From: Monoplex corrugatus
Taxonomy: Eukaryota > Mollusca > Gastropoda > Littorinimorpha > Ranellidae
Direction: 5' to 3'
NCBI GenBank assembly: GCA_030674185.1
Contig: CM060312.1
Span: 72,803,237-72,867,236, forward strand
Length of the DNA: 64,000 nt
The notes beneath the pieces are model-generated. The model was not told where the DNA came from. It did no database searches and worked only from the letters and a program-made list of their open reading frames with translations. Of this stretch, positions 56,022 through 64,000 are shown in pieces. The translations under genes and the position numbers were made by a program. Every line of letters begins with the position of its first letter. Position 1 is the first letter of the stretch.

Positions 56022-57500
56022 ATGATTGATGGCATAGCACACTGTTGATATACCAGGCCGATGGTATAGCACTTTGTTGACATAACAGGCCGATGGTATA
56101 GCACTTTGTTGACATAACAGGCTGATGGTAAAGCACACTGTTGACATAACAGGCCGATGGTATAGCACACTGTTGACATACCAGGCTGATGGTGTAGCAC
56201 ACTGTTGATATACCAGGCCGATGGTATAGCACTTTGTTGACATAACAGGCCGATAGTATAGCACACTGTTGACATAACAGGCCGATGGTATAGCACACTG
56301 TTGACATACCAGGCTGATGGTGTAGCACACTGTTGACATACCAGGCTGATGGTATAGCGCACTGTTGACATACTAGGCTGATGGCATAGCACACTGTTGA
56401 CATAACAGACCGATGGTTTAGCACACTGTTGACATAACAGACCGATGGTTTAGCACACTGTTGACATAACAGACCGATGGTGTAGCACACTGTTGACATA
56501 ACAGGCCGATAGTATAGCACACTGTTGACATAACAGGCCGATGGTATAGCACACTGTTGACATACCAGGCTGATGGTGTAGCACACTGTTGACATAACAG
56601 GCTGATGGTATAGCGCACTGTTGACATACCAGGCTGATGGTATAGCACACTGTTGACATAACAGGCTGATGGTTTAGCACACTGTTGACATAACAGGCTG
56701 ATGGTATAGCGCACTGTTGACATACCAGGCTGATGGTTTAGCACACTGTTGACATACTAGGCTGATGGTATAGCGCACTGTTGACATAACAGGCTGATGG
56801 TTTAGCACACTGTTGACATACCAGGCTGATGGTTTAGCACACTGTTGACATAACAGGCTGATGGTTTAGCACACTGTTGACATAACAGGCTGATGGTTTA
56901 GCACACTGTTGACATACCAGGCTGATGGTATAGCGCACTGTTGACATAACAGGCTGATGGTTTAGCACACTGTTGACATAACAGGCTGATGGTTTAGCAC
57001 ACTGTTGACATAACAGGCTGATGGTATAGCGCACTGTTGACATACCAGGCTGATGGTTTAGCACACTGTTGACATAACAGACCGATGGTTTAGCACACTG
57101 TTGACATAACAGACCGATGGTATAGCACACTGTTGACATAACAGACCGATAATTTAGCACACTGTTGACATGACAGACCGATAATTTAGCACACTGTTGA
57201 CATAACAGGCTGATGGTTTAGCACACTGTTGACATAACAGGCTGATGGTTTAGCACACTGTTGACATACCAGGCTGATGGTATAGCGCACTGTTGACATA
57301 ACAGACCGATGGTTTAGCACACTGTTGACATAACAGACCGATGGTATAGCACACTGTTGACATAACAGACCGATGGTATAGCACACTGTTGACATAACAG
57401 GCCGATGGTATAGCACACTGTTGACATAACAGACCGATAATTTAGCACACTGTTGACATGACAGACCGATGGTTTAGCACACTGTTGACATAACAGGCTT
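56022..57500. repeat. 32-bp satellite with mosaic variants
   Basis: About 46 units of GACATAACAGGCTGATGGTA + TAGCACACTGTT with very constant length. Variation is limited to a few positions: ATAACAG/ATACCAG/ATACTAG, GGCCGAT/GGCTGAT/GACCGAT, GGTATAGC/GGTTTAGC/GGTGTAGC and GCAC/GCGC. These combine in many ways. Open frames on the minus strand (up to 206 codons) follow the unit because 3 x 32 = 96 bp has no stop. Confidence 0.96.
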
Positions 57501-57723
57501 GCAACTATTCCTGTTGGTGACTGAACGATACGGTAACGTATCCGGCTTGCAACTGGCACAGTCGGTCGTGAGCTTGGTAATATACAGTAGTTGGACACAG
57601 TAGGGAAAGGATTACAATAAAGAAAAAAATAACGGGAAGGGGGGGGGGGGACTTGTTTTAGAGGGGAGGTAACGGGATGTGGGGTCAAAGTACGAGAAGA
57701 CGAGAGAGAGAATGAATGACCAG

Positions 57724-57811
57724 GTTCCTGCAGGAGCTGGAAAATAAAGTGAGGGAGTCAAAGGGTTACGATTTTGCAACTGGTGGTAGGGTGTGGAAGT
57801 CGAAGGGTTAA
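57724..57811 (+). mobile_element. TTAA-MITE right-half fragment
   Basis: TTCCTGCAGGAGCTGG, AAGTGAGGGAGTCAAAGGGT + TACGATTTTGCAACTGGTGG, then GTGTGGAAGTCGAAGGGTTA + A. Right TTAA at 57808-57811; left half absent. Confidence 0.75.
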
Positions 57812-58385
57812 CTTCCCCATTGTTTAATTGAGCGGGAGAAGACAACTAACTTCCACGGTGTCCCATTGAGCGGGAGAAAATACTCTCCACAGTTGGCTGA
57901 ACGTTTGTGCCCATGTTGTTTCGTGAATGAAATACTTCGTTATTTTTTCATGTTGTTTTGGATTCTGTTTGCTCGAACGCTGGCCGTCAGTCACTGCGAT
58001 TCAGAGAGAGTATTGATTATAACCCACGTACAATTAATCCCGGGGCCTAGTTGGCTGCCAATTTGAAATTCAAGTTTCCCTGTCGAAACCAGGCTTCAGG
58101 GCTTGTTTGAAGAAGGCAGAAAATGCCAGGGACCAGATCTGACCTGGTAACCTCTGGGAAGCAGAAAAGCTACCGTTTCATTTCTCAGGCTGATTCACCA
58201 GGCGATGAGTAATGGCTGCAGCAGGGGTTCTTGTAGCTTTTTGCAGGAAAAGACTCGGGGGGGGGGGGGGGGGCCATAGGGTGTATAGATAGTCTGCAAT
58301 GAAAAAGGAAAGGAGAATTTATGTGAAAAATCACAAGATGTCGACAGATACTTTGCTGTTTGCCTGCTGTTTTTCTCGCCTAGTT
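57812..58385. other. No recognised feature
   Basis: A short duplication (TTGAGCGGGAGAA at 57827 and 57866) and a G run at 58257-58273. No gene seen. Confidence 0.5.
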
Positions 58386-58387
58386 TC

Positions 58388-59320
<933 letters not shown>

Positions 59321-59324
59321 ATGT

Positions 59325-59590
59325 TGTCTCGCGTTCATCCGTAGCCCCAACATTAAAAACTGACCTGTTCGCTGTCTGTCTAAATGTTTCCATTATTCTG
59401 GTAATGTCAGCTTCCCCTCCCCCCCCCCCCCCTTTCTCCATTTCAAGACCTTGTCAACAATAGGGTTTTGCACAAGCTCAGGGAATCTGCCATAAAAGTA
59501 ATTTGCAGGCAGATTTGGGTGGGGTGTTTATCGAATTGTTCCGAGTGCGATGAATCCCTCTCGAACAAACTCAAAACTCCCACTTTGTGA
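59325..59590 (+). mobile_element. SINE family A copy
   Basis: CCCAACATTAAAAACTGACC, GTTTCCATTATTCTGGTAAT, CATTTCAAGACCTTGTCAAC, GGGTTTTGCACAAGCTCAGG, GAGTGCGATGAATCCCTCTC. The site AACATTAAAAACTGACCTG is the empty version of the TTAA site filled at 38539. Confidence 0.78.
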
Positions 59591-60190
59591 ACTTTGTGCC
59601 TATTATCTGATTGTGATCTCAGCCTACAGCGTGGCAGAAAAGGAATGATAAGTAGGAAAGTTACGCTTTGAAAAGAAAGAAAAAGAAGGGTGGTGAGGGG
59701 GAAAAACATCATTGCGTGGGTAGGGGGAAATGTGGTATAGTGACAGTGTACAAATGAGGTTTGTAGTAGTGTTCCTTTGATGTGTGCTGTGGTGTAGGTT
59801 TGAATGCCGCAACCCTAGCGAAGCACCTGGTTTGAGTCAACGTCAGGTTATAGTCATCTCTGGGTCTTTGTTGCTGAATTTGAACTGTTTTGGCAGCAAA
59901 TAATTGGTGGGCATTGTTGTGTGAATGGTCTTTTTAGTTCTAGTCCAGATTATTCTGCGTCAGCGTGTTGTCATTGAAATTCGTGAAATTGTATGTTTTG
60001 AAAGTTTTTGTTCACAGTGACTGGTAAGAAACACCACCAGATAACAGCCATAGCGTTGAAGTTGACCTTTTTCATCCCTCCCTTGTGTGTTGCTAATGCT
60101 TCCTCTTTGTTTGTTTGTTTGTTTGTTTTGTTGTTGTTATGGTTTGTTTGTTTGCTTTTTTTGTAATATGTTTTAAGTCATATGTGTGTA
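59591..60190. other. No recognised feature
   Basis: T-rich with (GTTT)n near 60108-60128. No gene seen. Confidence 0.5.
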
Positions 60191-60203
60191 GAGTAGTAAG
60201 GTC

Positions 60204-60503
60204 ATTGCTGGGACTTGTACGATGTGAGACAAAAGCACTACACGGCGGACTCCTTAAAGAACCTCTTCCGAGACGTCCCTCCTGATGCAGTTTTCCAGTT
60301 TTTACAAGAGATCAGTAGATTTCACCTGATGTGATTTTATGGCTGTTTTTCTTTAATTGCATTTTAGACTTGCAATGTTAAAGATGAGCATGGTTTTTAA
60401 CTGTTGTCTTTTATCTTAACGGGTTGTCGTTTTTTGACGTGGTGTTAGCCCTTATATGGCCCTTGTAGTCGGCTGGGCTATAAGCAATATGAACTTGAAC
60501 TTG
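60204..60503 (+). mobile_element. Retroelement family D, copy 3
   Basis: A 300-bp insertion flanked by AGTAGTAAGGTC (60192-60203) and AGTAGCAAGGTC (60504-60515), a 12-bp target duplication with one change. It starts ATTGCTGGGACTTGTACGAT, close to the start of copy 2, and ends GGCTGGGCTATAAGCAATAT + GAACTTGAACTTG. Confidence 0.88.
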
Positions 60504-60694
60504 AGTAGCAAGGTCTACCCGTAAGACAGGTCCAGCGGGACCTAAAGCTACTATCCTGGAGTAACAAAGCGTTTTGAGATTTGAAGTATACGCACACATG
60601 CCCAGTCACATGCACGTGTTGGGAAAGGTTTGTTTAAACGTTATGACGATTGTATTCAGTGCTACATTTAACCATTGTAAGATGAGAGTTTGGA

Positions 60695-60900
60695 GTCGAT
60701 TCAAGAGGGATCCATTGGTTCGGACAGTTCCATATGCGTTCCACCCAATTTGCTACCGGTTATCTCACAGGCCTCTTGAGGGGCTTGCGCTAACCCCTGT
60801 GTGCTGGCAAGATTTTGAAATGATGAAGGGGGCAGGGGTGAACAAGACGTATGAAACATGAAGCGTACATCACTACAGTCATTGGAGTTTTAAAATGGGC
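60695..60900 (-). mobile_element. SINE family A copy (minus)
   Basis: TTCAAGAGGGATCCATTGGT, AGTTCCATATGCGTTCCACC, CTTGAGGGGCTTGCGCTAAC and TTTTGAAATGATGAAGGGGG are family A body segments in reverse order and complement. Confidence 0.68.
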
Positions 60901-60954
60901 AGCGAACAGATCGCTTTTTATGTCCTCCCTCCCCCCCTCCCCCCAGCGGGGTTG

Positions 60955-61500
60955 CCAAGGGCTCTTTCAGTATAAATACTATCCTCACCTTCTGGAAATT
61001 CTGTGCTAGAAATTTCCTCTTGTCTGTCACTCCCTTTGTTTCTGCCTTGATCCTTTGCTTTCTGTCATTTCTGCCTATCATTTTGTGCCCTGCTGATCGA
61101 TTCACCTAATGTTGTCTTGTGGGTTTCTTTTTTTTTTTCGTAGGATTGATAACTGGGTTCACATATTAAGTGCATTTTTGGCTTTAGGAAGGTGAGATAT
61201 GCGGAAGCAATTTCAGGTTAATTATGCCCGTTTTTATTTTATTATGTTTTGGTGTCCTTAGGCGTGCTTATATTTATATTCAGGTGTTTTTTTTAATCCC
61301 CTGTGCCATAAATTGGACGGAGTGGTCAACGCCAGGGGCACGTCCTTAGATAATGAGCGCGAATGCATTGGTGTGTGTACTTAAATTTTTTTTTTTTTTT
61401 TCCTGTTGAAGTTTTGTATATTTTGAAGCGGTTATACCCTGATAAGTCTACGCGGTCGGCTGGGCTTTAAACAACAATAACATTAACAATAACAAGTTTT
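60955..61500 (+). mobile_element. Retroelement family E copy
   Basis: CTCTTTCAGTATAAATACTA, TCTGGAAATTCTGTGCTAGA, AATTTCCTCTTGTCTGTCAC, TAGGATTGATAACTGGGTTC, ATAAATTGGACGGAGTGGTC and the 3' end CGGTCGGCTGGGCTTTAAAC + AACAATAACATTAACAATAA. No open frame of note, so this is probably the 3' untranslated part of a LINE or a SINE. Confidence 0.8.
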
Positions 61501-61502
61501 TA

Positions 61503-61545
61503 TGTTGCGGGCTGGGATTGAACTCGAGACATCAGATCTTAGTCC
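61503..61545 (-). mobile_element. SINE family A head (minus)
   Basis: TATGTTGCGGGCTGGGATTG + AACTCGAGACATC reversed is the B-box head of family A (as at 8825-8850). Confidence 0.55.
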
Positions 61546-61586
61546 ATGATTTGATTACAGGAAAAATCAGCCAAACCATCCAGTCA

Positions 61587-61800
61587 CACTCTGCACTCCC
61601 GCACCCTATACTCTGCACTCCCGCACCCAATCCATCAACTGTAAAAATGTAACCCTATAACTCCCTGACCCTGTCCACCAGCTTCCTGGAGGAAGCTAGT
61701 GAATAGGGCGAGGGAGCCAAAGGGTTAAAGTTTTTTGCTTTGCTAGCATAGTTGACAAGGCAGGATGCTTGTGGACAGGGTGCGGGAGTCAAAGAGTTAA
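61587..61800 (+). mobile_element. TTAA-MITE copy 9
   Basis: The left end is duplicated (CTCTGCACTCCCGCACCCTA followed by CTCTGCACTCCCGCACCCAA). Palindrome CACCAGCTTCCTGGAGGAAG, right side TTTTTTGCTTTGCTAGCATA + GTTGACAAGGCAGGATGC, right TTAA at 61797-61800. Confidence 0.8.
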
Positions 61801-62330
61801 TGGCAGGTGCAGTTTACTCGAAGCAACATTTCCCGAGTTCATGTCCAGAGTGGCGTGACACTGTTCAGTGAGCCAATCAGTCAATCCATGCAGAGATGTA
61901 AGATGAAAAGATGGGAAGTTATAGACGTCAGCCTCAGGTCAGTCAATCAATGACTCAGGCAAGGAGTCCATCAACTAACTAATCAATCAATATACTTGTG
62001 TAACAGGAAACAGTACCGGAAACACGAAAGGTCACCGAAGTGACTGTAACAGTGTAAGGTGCAAGTGTGTGTGTGTGTTACAGAGGGCTGTAGTAGTGAG
62101 GGGGGACGGGGGTTCTTTTTCCGATATTGGTGACGTTAATGTGAGGTCAATACGATAGTGTGACGTCAATACTGAGCGCTTTTTTTTTTTCTTTCTTCTT
62201 TTTTTTCCGATTTCCGTATGGGCCACGGGTTTTGCAGGAAAGGGAGCGTTAGCTGTCAACACCTTGGCAGGTAGTGAATGTTTGAAACACTATACTATGC
62301 TGTATTCAGCATCCGCTTCAGTTTGTCTTA
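61801..62330. other. No recognised feature
   Basis: Includes AGTCAATCA-type short repeats and an 18-bp TG run at 62064-62079. Nothing coding seen. Confidence 0.5.
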
Positions 62331-62685
62331 AATTTTAAAACTTCAGAAAAGATCGTGAAATAATTGGCAGAATTATCTTATAGGATGTCTGTGCTTGTCT
62401 GCATTTATGATTTAAGAAAACTACCATTCTTAGTCATTCATTTCATGTAGATTCAATTCTTAAAAGCCTCAGAAAAGATCGTAAGATGATCTGCAAAACT
62501 ATGTTTTAGAATAAGTCTGTGATTGTATTTCAGAAAACTGTATGATTCTTAGTCATTCATATAGATTCAGTTGTCTTAAAAACCTCAGAAAAGATCGTAA
62601 GATAATTGGCGAAATTATGTTTAGAATATGTGTATGCATGTTTGTATTTCAGAAAACTGTATGATTCTTAAGTCATTTATGTCCC
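62330..62685. repeat. About 115-bp tandem repeat, three units
   Basis: TCTTAAAA(A)CCTCAGAAAA, GATCGTAAGATAATTGGCGA, AATTATGTTTTAGAATA, TTGTATTTCAGAAAACTGTA and TGATTCTTAGTCATTCAT recur three times at about 62328, 62456 and 62572. Confidence 0.85.
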
Positions 62686-62689
62686 CCTG

Positions 62690-63255
62690 TGGGCAAGGCA
62701 GGGGATCTTTCAGTATAAGTCGTATCCCTACGTTCTGGAAATTCTGTGCTAGAAATTTCCTCTTTTATGTCACTATCTTTGTTTCTCCCTTTTTCCTTTG
62801 CTTTCTGTCATTTCTTCCTATCATTTTCTGCCTTGCTGGTCCATTCATCTGTATGTGTTTGATAAAGTCTTACATACTTTGTCTTAGGATTGATAATTGG
62901 GTACATATATTAAGTGCATTTTTGGCTCTAGGGAGGTGAGACATGTAGAAGCAATTTTAGGTAATTTAGGCCTGTTTTTATGTATGTTTTGGTTTGGTGC
63001 CCTTAGGTATGCTTAAATTTGTATTCAGTTGTGTTTTTTAAATCCTCTGTACGTTGAATTGGATGGAATGGTCGAGGGGGGGGGGGGGGGGGGCATGTCC
63101 TTAGATTATGTGCGCGAATGCATTGATATGTGTACTTAATTTTCTTTCCAATTTTTTTTCCTTTAGAAGTTTTGTATGTTGGAAGCGGTTGTAGTCCTGA
63201 TATGGCTCTACGCAGTCGGCTGGGCTTTAAACAACAATAACAATAACAATAGTCA
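62690..63255 (+). mobile_element. Retroelement family E copy
   Basis: Runs parallel to 60955-61500 over its whole length. The 3' end is CGCAGTCGGCTGGGCTTTAA + ACAACAATAACAATAACAAT. The G run at 63077-63094 replaces CAACGCCAGG. Confidence 0.8.
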
Positions 63256-63414
63256 GTCATGTAGAGAGGAGGGGGGAGGAGAGATGGGGGGGGGATGATT
63301 CCAGGCTGGTATCAAGCTGTGGACTGGACTGTCATGGTCCAAAATAGAGTTAAGGACCAGAGTGCCGTTTACGAAACAGTCCTCGCTTATCCTCCTTGCT
63401 CGCCGTGCTGGGCA

Positions 63415-63415
63415 C

Positions 63416-63508
<93 letters not shown>

Positions 63509-63530
63509 CTCACTCTCTCTCAGTAACCGT
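63415..63530 (+). repeat. (TC)n microsatellite
   Basis: About 86 bp of pure TC (63419-63504), then interrupted. Confidence 0.97.
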
Positions 63531-63614
63531 ATCTCGCACACATAGCACACGAAAGTACGTAGGCCTGATTATATTTCATTTAATAATTTTTAAAAATGAA
63601 GACAGACACACTTA

Positions 63615-63694
63615 TTCTCTCTCTCCCATTCTGTCTGTCTGTCTCTCTCTCTTTTTTCTCTTTCTTTCTCTACTCTGTCTCTCTCTCTTATTCT

Positions 63695-63763
<69 letters not shown>

Positions 63764-63767
63764 CCTT
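63615..63767 (+). repeat. TC-rich tract
   Basis: Interrupted CT sequence, purest at 63700-63747. Confidence 0.93.
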
Positions 63768-63838
63768 TGACACACACACACACACACACACACGCGAACT
63801 CTCACGAAAGCAAACGTGCAAGCAAGCGCGCACACACA

Positions 63839-63917
<79 letters not shown>

Positions 63918-63930
63918 ACACGCGCGCGCC
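63768..63930. repeat. (AC)n microsatellite with GCGC steps
   Basis: AC tracts at 63770-63792 and 63833-63920, the second ending in CGCGCGCGCC. Confidence 0.96.
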
Positions 63931-64000
63931 AGAAGAAGGATAGGCAAGACAGCCAAAAATTGAAAGTCAGATAAACAAGCCTGCAAGGCAGCTACCTCCC

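Noticed and set aside
56022..57500. 206-codon minus-strand open frame as a repeat protein
   Set aside because: The 32-bp unit read in three frames has no stop, so the open frame follows from the satellite. No start context or domain.

Overview
The window is eukaryotic nuclear DNA with very low gene density. It holds three internal exons of one host gene, many transposon copies, satellite arrays and dense (TC)n, (TG)n and (AC)n tracts. The repeat style suggests a mollusc, most likely a caenogastropod snail. The supporting features are tRNA-derived SINEs, one with a GCACGTTAAAGAT-type core, retroelement 3' ends reading GGCTGGGCTTTAAAC, and a Tc1 element. That placement is inference from recalled repeat motifs, not a search. 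I saw no rRNA, CRISPR array, convincing functional tRNA gene, virus-like gene or prokaryotic gene.

The host gene is an IQSEC/BRAG-type Arf guanine nucleotide exchange factor on the + strand. Exon a (32394-32678) ends in the conserved segment before the IQ motif. Exon b (34121-35547) carries the IQ motif and a long Ser/Pro-rich linker and ends at the start of the Sec7 domain. Exon c (40330-40491) carries the first part of Sec7. Intron phases (0 and 2) and splice sites agree with the protein joins. The 5' exons, the rest of Sec7 and the PH domain were not found. Exon a has an apparent one-base frame break, and a decayed copy of the 3' part of exon c lies just downstream of it.

Layout: 0.2-1.8 kb, a Tc1 element with two nonsense codons. 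2.3-12.5 kb, MITEs, SINEs, a 21-bp purine-rich minisatellite, a 44-bp array and a LINE tail nested in an inverted-repeat element. 12.9-15.1 kb, a 40-bp satellite and a 69-bp array. 15-29 kb, TC/TG tracts, SINE fragments, a 45-bp minisatellite and a LINE 3' end. 29.9-31.5 kb, a degenerate 60-bp array. 32.4-40.5 kb, the IQSEC exons and transposon-filled introns. 40.5-43.2 kb, compound microsatellite arrays. 43.9-48 kb, two adjoining satellites (41 and 39 bp). 48.3-55.5 kb, another array, nested retroelements and a probable old segmental duplication. 56-57.5 kb, a 32-bp satellite. 57.7-64 kb, SINE/LINE copies and microsatellites.

The main unifying observation is a piggyBac-like MITE family with TTAA targets and TTAACCCTTTGACTCCC ends. 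It is present as about ten separate copies. Five tandem arrays carry the same sequence vocabulary, so the family appears to have seeded satellites repeatedly. One copy sits precisely at the TTAA of a SINE. A second observation is that essentially every long polypyrimidine tract is (TC)n, not (GA)n, on the + strand, which is also the IQSEC coding strand.
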